A stretch of 64,000 bases of DNA, taken from Thioalkalivibrio thiocyanoxidans ARh2. Its GTDB lineage: Bacteria > Pseudomonadota > Gammaproteobacteria > Ectothiorhodospirales > Ectothiorhodospiraceae. This document shows positions 25,643 to 34,542 of the stretch, piece after piece (within the stretch, counting starts at the first letter, position 1; each line of letters starts with the position of its first letter). Below the pieces are notes generated by a model. The model was not told the DNA's origin. It saw nothing but the letters and a program-made list of their open reading frames with translations, and ran no database searches. The stretch lies in NCBI RefSeq assembly GCF_000385215.1, contig NZ_ARQK01000044.1, positions 1-64,000 of the forward strand. The letters run 5' to 3'. Both the position numbers and the translations under genes were made by a program.

Positions 25643-25912
25643 TCAGCCGCCTTTGGCCTTGGTGGCATGCGCCTTGGCTCGCGCACGAATTTCCTCGAAG
25701 AACAGTGCCTCCCAGCGCGTATTGCGCTCGTCCGGGGACAGGGTCCCATCGGCCTGTTCGTTCTTCAGGCGGGTATCGGCCGCCGACTCGGCCTCGTCCA
25801 GGATCTTGTTGAACACCTCCTGGGCCGCGGCGGCCTTGGGGTCGATCCCGTTGCGCTCGAGCACCTCGGCCAGCAGCGAACCGCCTTTTTTCCACTTCGA
25901 CCAGAGCCTCAC
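25643..25912 (-). CDS. hypothetical small protein
   Basis: Probable 89-aa protein with GTG start at 25912, chosen for GAGGAGG about 4 nt upstream. It is charged and helical (AEVLERNGIDPKAAAAQEVF, then DERNTRWEALFFEEIRARA) with a Lys/Ala tail and no membrane segment. I do not recognise the family. An alternative frame from 25916 gives a less natural composition and runs into the methyltransferase gene. Confidence 0.55.
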   Translation of the reverse strand: MRLWSKWKKGGSLLAEVLERNGIDPKAAAAQEVFNKILDEAESAADTRLKNEQADGTLSPDERNTRWEALFFEEIRARAKAHATKAKGG

Positions 25913-26072
25913 GCATCCTCCTCGGGCAGGGCGCAAGAAATTTGTGGCAGCCCCGCTACTGCATGATTGTGCCCACAGCCTTGCGCGAAGTTGAAGAGGC
26001 AGGACACGGGTATGGTATTCCGGCCTGATGAAAAGCCTGCCGGGGCGCAAACCTCCGGCAGGCATGTATGGA

Positions 26073-26486
26073 TCATTGGTCTGGATCCTGCCCCGGTGCC
26101 AGTATCTCGATCACCAGGAATCGCAGTCGGCTGCGGAGCAGCGTGATTTCGGCCAGCGCGTTCTTGCGCATCCCCAGCAGACGCGCGCCCAGAGGGGACA
26201 GGATTGATATCTTGCCGCGCTCCGGCTGGGCATGCTCCGGCTCGCAAAGCTCGACCCGATAGGTTTCCTCGGTTTGCAGGTCCAGCAGGCGGACGCAGCA
26301 GCCTGTCTGGATGACTTTTCCGCATCGGGGGGCGGTGTCTGTATGGGGTGTCTCGCTCTCGATCTTTTCGAGTAGCGAGGCCAGGTCGACTGGTGTGCCA
26401 ATCGCGCCCCAGTAGTCCTGGCGGACCCAGCGATTGACCTGGGAATCGTAGGCTTGACGAAGGTAAGACGAATTCTTGCGCGCCAC
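26073..26486 (-). CDS. GreA/GreB C-terminal domain protein, Rnk-like
   Basis: Protein of 137 aa. The C-terminal half is the FKBP-like domain shared by GreA, GreB and Rnk: VRLLDLQTEETYRVELCEP, then ISILSPLGARLLGMRKN. The N-terminal half (about 1-60) lacks the acidic-tipped coiled coil of GreA, so it should bind RNA polymerase without transcript-cleavage activity, as proposed for Rnk-type regulators. GTG start at 26486 with AGGAG 9 nt upstream. It is divergent from the rhodanese gene. Confidence 0.75.
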   Translation of the reverse strand: MARKNSSYLRQAYDSQVNRWVRQDYWGAIGTPVDLASLLEKIESETPHTDTAPRCGKVIQTGCCVRLLDLQTEETYRVELCEPEHAQPERGKISILSPLGARLLGMRKNALAEITLLRSRLRFLVIEILAPGQDPDQ

Positions 26487-26523
26487 GGTCGCATCTCCTG
26501 TTCAGGTGTTAGAAGAAGGCATG

Positions 26524-26553
26524 GGCCGGGCGCGGAACATTCGGCGCCCGGCC
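26524..26553. other. strong hairpin in the intergenic region
   Basis: A perfect 10-bp GC-rich stem (GGCCGGGCGC / GCGCCCGGCC) with a 10-nt loop. It lies 38 bp upstream of the Rnk-like start codon, so on the minus strand it would be in that leader. It has no T-run on either strand, so it is not a standard terminator. The AT-rich stretch at 26585-26625 next to it is the likely promoter zone for the divergent genes. Confidence 0.5.
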
Positions 26554-26725
26554 TAAGTGAGGGTTCCCGTCATCGTGTACTCCATCGTTTGTTAAGTGTC
26601 TGTTAGAATTAAAGAAATAAGGATGCTACCCAGGCGCCCCAAAAAAGGCAAATCCATGTGAATCGTGGCATTTTTAGTGTGCCTAATCCCGATCTTTCCG
26701 ACCCCGTAACTGCAAAGGAGCCTTC

Positions 26726-27133
26726 ATGGCCAACGAGACGAACGACCCGCAACTGGAAATCAGCGCCAGCTCGGCGCGCGAACTGGTCGACATCGGCCTG
26801 GCCGTGTTGCTGGATATCCGCCAGCCCTTCGAGCTGGAGCTGGAGGGCGAGGTGGAAGGCGCGGTGTCGGTGCCGCTGTTCCGGCTGAAGCAGCTGCTGG
26901 GGCGGGAGATCTCGGAGGAGGAGCAGGAACTGCTGGACGCCGACGAGCCGGATGATCGCGACTTTCAGCACTTCCTCTCGCTGATCAATCGCTACCACGT
27001 GACGCAGGATCAGATCCTGCTGTGCCTGTGCAACAGCGGTCGCCGCAGCCTGCGCGCCGCCGAGCTGCTGCGGGAGCTGGGGTATGCGCGCTGCCTGTCC
27101 GTTCGGGAGGGCTTTCGCGGCTGGAAGGAATAG
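26726..27133 (+). CDS. rhodanese-like sulfurtransferase
   Basis: Protein of 135 aa without signal peptide, so cytoplasmic. A single rhodanese domain runs from ISASSARELVDIGLAVLLDI to EGFRGWKE. The active-site loop is CLCNSGRRS with the catalytic Cys followed by the usual Gly-Arg-Arg. A negatively charged insert (SEEEQELLDADEPDDRDF) separates the first and second halves, longer than in GlpE-type proteins. It should transfer sulfane sulfur from thiosulfate or a persulfide. AGGAG precedes the ATG by about 6 nt. Confidence 0.85.
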   Translation: MANETNDPQLEISASSARELVDIGLAVLLDIRQPFELELEGEVEGAVSVPLFRLKQLLGREISEEEQELLDADEPDDRDFQHFLSLINRYHVTQDQILLCLCNSGRRSLRAAELLRELGYARCLSVREGFRGWKE

Positions 27134-27243
27134 GCGCCTGTCGGGTGTGGGCGATTCGTTGACTGGCAGCCGTTTCCCGGCCTCGTCGGGAACCCGTGGG
27201 CGCTTGTGGCTGTCGCTGGTGCAGCATGTAACGGGAGACAGGT

Positions 27244-29361
27244 ATGCAGTCCACGAGTGAGCGTTCGGCGAGTCACTGGATCACGAAGCTGCGCAGGCCG
27301 CCTGCGGCCATCGCGCTGAGCGTGTCGCTGGCGTTGTTCGCCGTACCGGCCGTTGGCGCTGCCGAGACCGAGGTCGAGGCTGAATTCGTGGAAGGTAATG
27401 AAGGCCCCTGGGCCGAGGGCGAGGCGCCCCCGCTGCCTGAACTGGAGCAGTTCTTCCGCGATCCGCAGCATGCCGCCGGGCGCATCTCGCCGGATGGCGA
27501 CTACGTGGCACTGGTGAGCGCCCACGAGGGCGCGATGAACCTGCACCTGATGGAGCGGGGCGAGCCCCTGGAGTCGGCACGCCCGCTGACCGCGGAGCCG
27601 CGTTCCATCATGGGCTTTTTCTGGTCTCGTGACGGGCGCCACCTGATCTTCGTCCGCGATCGCGACGGCGACGAGAATCTGGAGCTGCGCGTAATCGCGC
27701 TGGAGGATGCGGTCGGGGAGGAGGGCATCCCCGAGTCGCGCCGGCTCGCCGGGGGCGATGGCGTGCAGGCGCGGGTGCAGCATGTCCCGCGCTCGACCCC
27801 GGAGTACATCTTCGTCGGGCTGAACGAACGCGACCCGCGGCTGCACGACGTCTATCGGGTATCGCTGGAGACCGGCGAGAAGACCCGCGTGGCGAAGAAC
27901 ACCGCCGAGATTGAGGGATGGGGCTTCCACGAAGGCGAGCTGCGCAAGGCGGTGCGCACCACGGACGACGCGGGCACCGAGATCCTGCGCGTGAAGTCGC
28001 AGGACGAATTCGAGTCCATCTACACCTGTGCATTCGGCGAGACCTGCTCGATCGCCAACTTCCACCCCGACGGCGAGCGGCTCTACCTGCGCACCAACGC
28101 GGGGGACGACCGCGACCTGATCGAGCTGGTCCTGTTCGACCCGGCCACCGGCGATGAAGAGCTGGTGCATCGCGATCCGGAAGGCGAAGTCGACCTCGGC
28201 GGCGCGAAGTTCTCGGATCAGGACCATCGCCTGCTGGCCACGGTCTACACCGGGGATCGCCAGCGCATCTACGCCCATGACGAGGACTTCGAGTCACATC
28301 TGGACTGGCTGCGCGACGAGCTGGGCGAGGGCGAGCTGGAGATTACCTCGCGCACCCGCGACGAGTCCCTGTGGACGGTCGGGGTCATCCGGGACACCGA
28401 CCCGGGCAGCGTGTATCTCGCGAACGTCGAGGCGCGCGAGATCGAACGGCTGTACGAGGGGCGCCCGGACCTGCCGCGCGAGCACCTCGCGCCGATGGAG
28501 CCGATCCGCTACACCGCGCGCGACGGCCAGGAGATCCCCGGCTACCTCACCCTGCCGCACGGCGCCGAGCCGGAGGGCCTGCCGCTGGTGGTGATGCCGC
28601 ACGGCGGCCCGTGGATTCGCGATACCTGGGGCTACAGCGGCACGGTGCAGTTCCTCGCCAACCGCGGCTATGCGGTGTTTCAGCCCAACTTCCGTGGTTC
28701 CTCCGGCTTCGGCAAGGAGTTCCTCAACGCCGGCAACCAGGAGTGGGGCACGGGCGTGATGCAGCACGACGTCACCGACGGCGTGAAATACCTGATCGAC
28801 CAGGGCATCGCCGATCCCGACCGGGTCGCGATCTTCGGCGCCTCCTACGGGGGCTACTCGGCCCTGGCCGGCCTCACCTGGACACCGGAGCTGTACGCCG
28901 CCGGCATCTCCATGGTGGGGCCGTCCAACCTGATTACGCTGATGGAATCCATCCCGCCGTACTGGGAGGCCGGCATCCGCCGCATGCACGGCCGCGTCGG
29001 TGACCCGGAAGACCCGGACGACCGCGAGCGCCTCAAGGCGCAGTCGCCGCTGTTCCACGTCGGGAACATCCAGGCCCCGCTGATGGTCGGGCAGGGCGCG
29101 AATGACCCGCGCGTGAAGCAGCAGGAGTCCGATCAGATCGTCGCCGCGCTGCGCGAGGCCGGGCACCCGGTCGAGTACCTGCTGGCCCCGGACGAGGGCC
29201 ACGGCCTGGTCGACCAGACCAACCGCCTGGCCTTCTTCGCCGGAATGGAAACCTTCCTGGCCGAACACCTGGGCGGCCGCCACCAGGCCGACTACCGCGA
29301 GGCGGTGCAGGAGCGCCTGGAACTGCTGCGCCAGGACGTCGACGAGGTGGAGGCCCCGTAA
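27244..29361 (+). CDS. exported S9-family peptidase (prolyl oligopeptidase type)
   Basis: Protein of 705 aa with a signal peptide (hydrophobic core IALSVSLALFAVPAVG, cleavage near GAA), probably periplasmic. A beta-propeller fills about 60-440. The C-terminal alpha/beta hydrolase domain has the nucleophile in FGASYGGYS, Asp in GANDPRV and His in DEGHG. The conserved HGGPW lies before it. It should cleave short peptides, as acylaminoacyl- or dipeptidyl-peptidases do. GGGAGA precedes the ATG. Mature parts are strongly acidic, in line with a halophilic or alkaline periplasm. Confidence 0.9.
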   Translation: MQSTSERSASHWITKLRRPPAAIALSVSLALFAVPAVGAAETEVEAEFVEGNEGPWAEGEAPPLPELEQFFRDPQHAAGRISPDGDYVALVSAHEGAMNLHLMERGEPLESARPLTAEPRSIMGFFWSRDGRHLIFVRDRDGDENLELRVIALEDAVGEEGIPESRRLAGGDGVQARVQHVPRSTPEYIFVGLNERDPRLHDVYRVSLETGEKTRVAKNTAEIEGWGFHEGELRKAVRTTDDAGTEILRVKSQDEFESIYTCAFGETCSIANFHPDGERLYLRTNAGDDRDLIELVLFDPATGDEELVHRDPEGEVDLGGAKFSDQDHRLLATVYTGDRQRIYAHDEDFESHLDWLRDELGEGELEITSRTRDESLWTVGVIRDTDPGSVYLANVEAREIERLYEGRPDLPREHLAPMEPIRYTARDGQEIPGYLTLPHGAEPEGLPLVVMPHGGPWIRDTWGYSGTVQFLANRGYAVFQPNFRGSSGFGKEFLNAGNQEWGTGVMQHDVTDGVKYLIDQGIADPDRVAIFGASYGGYSALAGLTWTPELYAAGISMVGPSNLITLMESIPPYWEAGIRRMHGRVGDPEDPDDRERLKAQSPLFHVGNIQAPLMVGQGANDPRVKQQESDQIVAALREAGHPVEYLLAPDEGHGLVDQTNRLAFFAGMETFLAEHLGGRHQADYREAVQERLELLRQDVDEVEAP

Positions 29362-29374
29362 GGGTCGAGCGAGG

Positions 29375-29407
29375 CTGCGGGCGCGCTCGTTTGTCTGCCG
29401 CCCGCAG
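29375..29407. terminator. candidate bidirectional terminator
   Basis: A perfect 9-bp stem (CTGCGGGCG / CGCCCGCAG) with a 15-nt loop lies in the 58-bp gap between the convergent S9 peptidase and SLC13 genes. T-runs are weak on both sides, so efficiency is uncertain. Confidence 0.45.
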
Positions 29408-29419
29408 TCGGTCGGCGGG

Positions 29420-31240
29420 CTAGGGCGGCCAGATCCACAGGATCAGCGGCACGGCGGTCACGATCACCAGCAGCGACAGCGGCAGCCCCATGCGCCAGTA
29501 GTCGCGGAACTCGTAGCCGCCCGGTGCCATCACCAGCGTGTTCGACTGGTGCCCGATGGGCGTCAGGAAGGCGCAGGAGGCGCCGATGGCCACCGCCATC
29601 AGGAACGGGTCCGGCGCGGCCTCCATCGACCGCGCCAGCGCCAGCCCGACCGGCGCGGCCAGCACCGCTGCTGCGGCGTTGTTGATCACGTTCGACAGCA
29701 GCATCACCACGCCCATCAGCAGCGCCAGCATCACGGCAGGGGAGGCGGCCTCGCCCAGCGCGAACAGGCCATCGGCGATCAACTGCGAGCCGCCGGTCGT
29801 CTCCAGCGCCTGGCCCACCGGCAGCAGCGCGGCCAGCAGCACGATCACTGGCCACTCGATCCCGCGATACACCTCGCTCGGTCCGATCAGCCCGACCAGC
29901 ACCATCGCTACCGCGGCCCCGACCAGCGCCGGGGCCGCCGGCACCCAACCCAGCGCTACCGCGCCCAGCGCCAGGGCAAACAGGCTGCTGGCGAGGATCA
30001 CCTTGCGCGGCCGCGTGATGCGCAGCCCGCGCGAGGCCAGGGGCAGGCAGCCGAGCTCGCTCAGTGCGCCCGGCAGTTCCTCCTCACCGCCCTGCACCAG
30101 CAGGATGTCCCCGGCCCGAAACCGCACCTTGTCCAGGCGCTCGCGCAGGCGCACACCCTGGCGCGCAACGGCCAGCACATTCACCGCGTAGCGCTGGCGC
30201 AGTTCCAGGGCGCTGGCCGTGGTGCCGACCAGGCGCGAGGCGGGTGTCACGATCGCCTCCTCCAGCGCCAGTTCGCCCAGGGCACTCTCGCGCTTCTCGC
30301 CGTTGTCTTCCTGTGCGGCCTGCTCCTGCTCTTCCGCCTCCTCGACCCGCGCCTCCAGCTCCATCTTCGTGACGTCCAGCAGCGTCTTCAGGCTGTCGGG
30401 GTCCGCCTCGACCAGCAGGATGTCGTCCGCGCGCAGCACCTCGTAGATGGCGGGCATCGGTTCGCGGCGTTCCCCGCGCACCAGGCCGACCACGACCACC
30501 TCGGCCTCGCCGCGCAGTTCGCGCATCAACTCGTAGACGGTGTGGCCGACATAGCGGTTGCCCTCCGGCACCCGTACCTCGGTCAGGTAGGCGCTGATCT
30601 CGAACAGCTCGCCGCTGGCAGCCGGGCGCTCGCGCTTTGGCGTCAGCCGCCAGCCGATCAGCGCGATGAAGATCACGCCGACCACCGTCACCCCCAGCCC
30701 CACCGGCAGGAAGTCGAACATCGCAAACGCGGTGCCCGTCGCCTCGGCGCGGTACTCGGCAATGATGATGTTCGGCGGCGTGCCGATCATGGTCAGCATC
30801 CCGCCCAGGAGCGAGCCGAACGCCAGCGGCATCAGCAGGAACGAGGGCGAGCGCCCGCTCTGCCGCGCCATCCAGATGGCCACGGGCATCAGCAGCGCCA
30901 GCGCGCCGACGTTGTTCATGAACCCCGAGGCCAGCGCCACGACCCCCGTCAGTGCCGCAACCTGCACCCAGGGCTGGTCGCCCACACGGGTGAGCTGGCG
31001 CGCCACCGTGTCCACGACCCCGGCGTTCAGCAACCCCCGGCTCAGCACCAGCACCGCGGCGACCGTGATCACCGCCGGGTGACCGAACCCGGAGAACATC
31101 TCGCGAAACGGGACCAGCCCGAGAAAGGCCGCCGCCAGCAGCGCCCCGATCGCCACGATGTCGTAGCGCCAGCGGTTCCATACGAACAACACAAGGGTCA
31201 CCGCCAGTAACCCGAAGATCATCCACTGCTCGGCTGTCAC
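29420..31240 (-). CDS. SLC13-family permease with two TrkA-C (RCK_C) domains
   Basis: Protein of 606 aa. Hydrophobic segments fill residues 1-200 and 400-606. Both halves carry family signatures: SGFMNNVGALALLMP and IGTPPNIIIA in the first, LSNVINNAAAAVLAAP and TPIGHQSNTLVM in the second. The cytoplasmic insert (about 205-390) holds two TrkA-C-like folds ending in AIYEVLRADDILLVEAD and VRFRAGDILLVQGG, separated by an acidic Glu/Gln-rich stretch. It imports an anion such as sulfate or a dicarboxylate with Na+; the exact substrate is not determinable. The start is GTG at 31240 with GGGAG upstream. Confidence 0.88.
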   Translation of the reverse strand: MTAEQWMIFGLLAVTLVLFVWNRWRYDIVAIGALLAAAFLGLVPFREMFSGFGHPAVITVAAVLVLSRGLLNAGVVDTVARQLTRVGDQPWVQVAALTGVVALASGFMNNVGALALLMPVAIWMARQSGRSPSFLLMPLAFGSLLGGMLTMIGTPPNIIIAEYRAEATGTAFAMFDFLPVGLGVTVVGVIFIALIGWRLTPKRERPAASGELFEISAYLTEVRVPEGNRYVGHTVYELMRELRGEAEVVVVGLVRGERREPMPAIYEVLRADDILLVEADPDSLKTLLDVTKMELEARVEEAEEQEQAAQEDNGEKRESALGELALEEAIVTPASRLVGTTASALELRQRYAVNVLAVARQGVRLRERLDKVRFRAGDILLVQGGEEELPGALSELGCLPLASRGLRITRPRKVILASSLFALALGAVALGWVPAAPALVGAAVAMVLVGLIGPSEVYRGIEWPVIVLLAALLPVGQALETTGGSQLIADGLFALGEAASPAVMLALLMGVVMLLSNVINNAAAAVLAAPVGLALARSMEAAPDPFLMAVAIGASCAFLTPIGHQSNTLVMAPGGYEFRDYWRMGLPLSLLVIVTAVPLILWIWPP

Positions 31241-31435
31241 TCACGGCTCCCTCGGTCGTCCCTTTCGTCCAATGTAGGGCCTTCGCGGCGCGACTGCATC
31301 GCCCCGTTGTGCGGATACGTGGCGGCATTGCCGTCGTGGGGAAAGACGTGGGAGGGGGCGTGTGATGTCCGCAGGCATGCGGCAGGGCGCCGGTGCGGGG
31401 AGGTCGGACCCAAAAACAACGAGGCCCAAAACAAC

Positions 31436-31457
31436 AGGGCCCTCCGAAGAGGGCCCT
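31436..31457 (-). terminator. terminator of the third DsrE-like gene
   Basis: A perfect 9-bp stem (AGGGCCCTC / GAGGGCCCT) closed by a 4-nt CGAA loop (TTCG on the minus strand, a very stable tetraloop). It is followed on the minus strand by GTTGTTTTG. It lies 22 bp beyond the stop at 31479. Confidence 0.8.
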
Positions 31458-31478
31458 GACGTGATCCTGCGCGGGGGA

Positions 31479-31913
31479 TCAGTTGGAGAAGAAGCGCACG
31501 CTCGGGTCGGCCATGTAGGCGCCGACTTCTTCCGGATCGGCGGGGGTGATGCCGTCCAGCAGGTCTGCCTCGGTGTAGTCGGTGTTGGGCAGGAAGATCG
31601 CGCAGGTTTCCACCTTGGCGCCGTTGTTGATCAGGTTCATCAGCAGCTGCTGGGCGTTACGTCCGGCGGGCTCCAGGGTCGGACCATCGAAGTCGTCGGT
31701 GGCCATGGTGGCGGCCGGACCACACAGCAGCACGCGGATCTCCTGACCCTGACGCATGGTCTGGTTTGCCAGCACCATGGACATGAACTGGGTGTGCTCG
31801 TCGGCCGAGGTCAGGCTCACGAACAGCTTGTTGGGTTCGGCAGCCTGGGCCGCGCCACTGGCGCCGGCAATGGCGAGAACGGCGGAAGCAGCGAGGGTCT
31901 TGAGGGTTCGCAT
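31479..31913 (-). CDS. secreted DsrE-family protein 3
   Basis: Protein of 144 aa with signal peptide MRTLKTLAASAVLAIAGASG and cleavage near AQA. The mature part follows the DsrE pattern: LFVSLTSADEHTQFMSMVLA, IRVLLCGPAA, then NNGAKVETCAIFLPN. Cys residues occur in VLLCGPA and ETCAIF, the second matching the usual reactive position. It is more distant from the 17.9-18.9 kb pair than those two are from each other. AAGGAG lies 7 nt before the ATG. It is monocistronic with its own strong terminator. A periplasmic thiol or sulfur-handling role is inferred. Confidence 0.8.
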   Translation of the reverse strand: MRTLKTLAASAVLAIAGASGAAQAAEPNKLFVSLTSADEHTQFMSMVLANQTMRQGQEIRVLLCGPAATMATDDFDGPTLEPAGRNAQQLLMNLINNGAKVETCAIFLPNTDYTEADLLDGITPADPEEVGAYMADPSVRFFSN

Positions 31914-32020
31914 AGGATCTCCTTTGGACTGGGTATAAGCGAATCACAAGATCAGCACACACTAATGTGTTGGGCAAGGGCTACTCGCAAGGCCGGGGAT
32001 ATATAAAGCACGCACATTCG

Positions 32021-32037
32021 AAAGTGGGTGTCCCTCC
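32021..32037 (+). repeat. dispersed GTGGGTGTCC motif, divergent copy
   Basis: AAAGTGGGTGTCCCTCC resembles the short motif seen intact at 37807, 38514 and 40264. The 363-bp region 31914-32276 contains no gene; it holds this motif, the MITE-like element and the upstream region of the DsrE gene. Confidence 0.4.
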
Positions 32038-32119
32038 ACAGCTCCTCCACAGCTCGTTCTCCGCGCGCAAGAAGGCAGGTGCCCCTGCAAGATTTCGCCA
32101 CGGCGGGACGAGTAATCAC

Positions 32120-32240
32120 CGTCATCGCGAGGCGCGCAGCGCCGTGGCGATCTCTGTGGATGTCCCCGGCAATGATCGAGGCGGACGTCTGGGATTGCAT
32201 TCGGAGAAGGCCGCGGCCCCTGCGGGACCTCGCCATGACG
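32120..32240. repeat. MITE-like element of 121 bp
   Basis: Terminal inverted repeats CGTCATCGCGAGG (32120-32132) and CCTCGCCATGACG (32228-32240) differ at one of 13 positions. Just inside the left end is CGCGCAGCGCCGTGGCGATC, characteristic of a repeat type widespread in proteobacterial intergenic DNA. There is no coding capacity. A related element of equal length is at 24414-24534 and a partial copy is near 51403-51441. Confidence 0.65.
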
Positions 32241-32276
32241 CGGCAGGGAAGAAGGGTGTGTTCTTGTTGTCCTTGT

Positions 32277-33734
32277 TCAGGTATGTCCTGGTGCGTCTCC
32301 CCGGCGGGGGCTGTCGAGTTCGAGCAGTTCCAGGCGGTGGTTGCCGGCCGGGTTGGGGGCCGAGGGGCCCTGAACGAGAAGGACGAGGCCGTCATTGATG
32401 TCGTTCTCGGCGAGCCACTCCCGGGCGAAGTCGTTCCAGTCGCTGCGGTCTTCGGTGACCTCCACTGGCTGTACGCCGTAGGAGAACTGCAGGCCCTGGG
32501 CGGTTGCGGGGTTCGGGGTGAAAGCGACCGTCCAGCAGGGCAGGCGCAGGCAGGCGATGCGCCGGGCGGTGGCACCGCTGAGCGTGGGCGCGAGGGTCAC
32601 GTGGGGCAGGCGCCTTTGCGCGGTGTGGAATACGCTGCGCACGATCAGGTCGACGGCGCGGTCGCGCCCGGCCTCGTCATGGTCGTTCGGACCATCAGGA
32701 ATCATGCCCGTGTCGCGTTCCGGTTCGATGGAGCGGGCAATGGCCGCGAGCATCGCCACGGCCTCCACCGGATAGCGCCCCATTGCGGATTCACCGGAGA
32801 GCATCACGCAGTCGGTGCCGCCGAGGATGGCATTCGCCACGTCGGTCGCCTCGGCGCGGGTCGGGCGGCGCGAGGTGACCATGGACTCCAGCATCTGGGT
32901 CGCGGTGATCACCGGGCGGTGGTACTGGTTGGCGCGGCGGGTGATGCGGCGCTGGGCGAGGGCGATGCTCGCGATCGGGATCTCCACCCCCAGATCCCCG
33001 CGCGCCACCATGATGCCGTCCGCCGCCTCCAGGATGCTGTCGAGCTGCTCCAGCGCCGCGGCCCGCTCGATCTTGGCGACGATGAAGGGGGCATAGCCCA
33101 GCGCCTCCGCCGCCTTGCGCACGGCCAGGATGTCGTCGCCATCGACGACGAAGCTCTGGCTGACGGCATCCACGCCGTGTTCCGCCGCGAAGCGCAGCCA
33201 CTCGTGGTCGTCCAGGGTAAAGGCGCGGATACCCAGATCGATGCCCGGCAGGTTCAGCCCCTTGCGCGAGCGCAGCTCACCGCCGGTATGCACGCGGCAG
33301 GCCACATCGCGGCCCTCGATCGACACCACCTCCAGCTCGATGTAGCCATCGTTCAGGAACAGCGCATCGCCCGGCTGCACCGCCTCCGGCAGCCCGGAGA
33401 ACGACACGCTAACGCGCGAGGCGTCACCGGTGCAGTCCTCCGTGGTCAGTGTGATGGCCTGGCCGGGCTCCAGTTCGATCCGCTCCTCACCCAGCTCGCC
33501 GATGCGCATCTTCGGTCCCGGCAGGTCTCCCAGGATCGCAATGCGGCTGCCGGTCTCGCGGGCGGCTTCGCGGATATGGCCGATCACCTCGGCGTGGTAG
33601 TCGGCATCGCCGTGCGAGAAGTTCAGCCGTGCCACGTTGAGGCCGGCCCGCACCATCTGTCGCAGCGTCTCCGGGGAATCGGACGCCGGCCCGATCGTGG
33701 CCACGATCTTCGTCTTGTGCGCGGGAAACGGCAT
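32277..33734 (-). CDS. pyk: pyruvate kinase
   Basis: Protein of 485 aa, usual length for bacterial pyruvate kinase. It starts TKIVATIGPASDSPE, then has LNVARLNFSHGD and DLPGPKMRIG. The catalytic signature is IMVARGDLGVEIP, preceded by VAKIER (the catalytic Lys and Glu). Substrate-site motifs ITATQMLESM and VMLSGESAMGRYP follow. The C-terminal domain is present. It transfers phosphate from PEP to ADP in lower glycolysis. It appears monocistronic; AAGGG precedes the ATG. A short tail (about 15 aa) extends past the usual end. Confidence 0.92.
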   Translation of the reverse strand: MPFPAHKTKIVATIGPASDSPETLRQMVRAGLNVARLNFSHGDADYHAEVIGHIREAARETGSRIAILGDLPGPKMRIGELGEERIELEPGQAITLTTEDCTGDASRVSVSFSGLPEAVQPGDALFLNDGYIELEVVSIEGRDVACRVHTGGELRSRKGLNLPGIDLGIRAFTLDDHEWLRFAAEHGVDAVSQSFVVDGDDILAVRKAAEALGYAPFIVAKIERAAALEQLDSILEAADGIMVARGDLGVEIPIASIALAQRRITRRANQYHRPVITATQMLESMVTSRRPTRAEATDVANAILGGTDCVMLSGESAMGRYPVEAVAMLAAIARSIEPERDTGMIPDGPNDHDEAGRDRAVDLIVRSVFHTAQRRLPHVTLAPTLSGATARRIACLRLPCWTVAFTPNPATAQGLQFSYGVQPVEVTEDRSDWNDFAREWLAENDINDGLVLLVQGPSAPNPAGNHRLELLELDSPRRGDAPGHT

Positions 33735-33835
33735 GGGCGGGCCCTTATGCGTTCACTCCCTCCGAGGGTAAACCGTCCGTGTCAGCCTGTCGCCGCGGGC
33801 CCGGCGGCCTGCTATCGAGATGTATGCCCGCAGCC

Positions 33836-33860
33836 GGAAAAGAAAGGTGTCCTCTTCCTC
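33836..33860 (+). repeat. dispersed GGTGTCCTCTTC motif, variant copy
   Basis: GAAAAGAAAGGTGTCCTCTT, followed by CCTCC, is a shortened version of the repeat seen at 38514 and 40264, lying in the gap between two minus-strand genes. Confidence 0.4.
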
Positions 33861-33891
33861 CGTTACTGCGCCGCCCGTTGGGTCGCGGTGA

Positions 33892-34362
33892 TCAGGGACG
33901 TTGCCAGTCCAGGGTGGCCCGTACCTCGCGATCGTCTTCCGGCAGGCGGATCTTGAGGTCAATGTCGTATGGGGCGCTTCCGGTCAGGTCGAAGTAATTG
34001 CCGTATGTCTCGGCATCGGCAATCACCATAAGCTCGAGATCCTTGCGAACCTCGGCCATCTCCTCGCTGCTGATCGTGGCTTCCACGTCCGCGTCGGTGA
34101 TGCGGTCGCCCGTCTTTTCGTCAAACAGGGCAATCATCACGTGGTAGCCGTCATCGGGAACGCCGTCGTGCATCTCGGCCTCCGGGTGATCGGGCGGATG
34201 GTGATCACGCACGACCGCGGCCGGCACCACACCCAGGTAGATGGTTAGCCCGTCGACGGTTTCTGCGGCGCGCGCGTCGCTGGCCAGCGCTCCCATGCCG
34301 AGCACCATGAGGCCTGCCACCAAGCTGACCATCCAGGCGGAAAGAGAAGAAGTCTTGCGCAT
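33892..34362 (-). CDS. secreted hypothetical protein, His/Asp-rich
   Basis: Protein of 156 aa with a signal peptide (core WMVSLVAGLMVLGMGALA, cleavage after ARA). The mature domain looks like an all-beta periplasmic fold. It opens with LTIYLGVVPAAVVRDHHPPD, has a His/Met/Asp-rich loop (HHPPDHPEAEMHDG) and later VMIALFDEKTGDRITDADV and YDIDLKIRLP. The pattern recalls FixH/YtkA-like or copper-handling proteins, and the His/Met cluster could bind metal, but I cannot assign a family. AGGAG precedes the ATG. Confidence 0.65.
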   Translation of the reverse strand: MRKTSSLSAWMVSLVAGLMVLGMGALASDARAAETVDGLTIYLGVVPAAVVRDHHPPDHPEAEMHDGVPDDGYHVMIALFDEKTGDRITDADVEATISSEEMAEVRKDLELMVIADAETYGNYFDLTGSAPYDIDLKIRLPEDDREVRATLDWQRP

Positions 34363-34542
34363 CGCGTGCTCTCCTGTAGCCGAAACGGTTCGCTTACCTG
34401 GAGTCTAGTTCAGATAGAGCGATGGACCAGCCTCGATTGCCGTGCCGCCTGGGCGATCGTCCTCCCATTTCAGGCAGGGCGGCATCATCGTGTACCGTTT
34501 CGGTGTCCGAACAGCCCGAGCCAACACCAACGGGAGGCTCCC

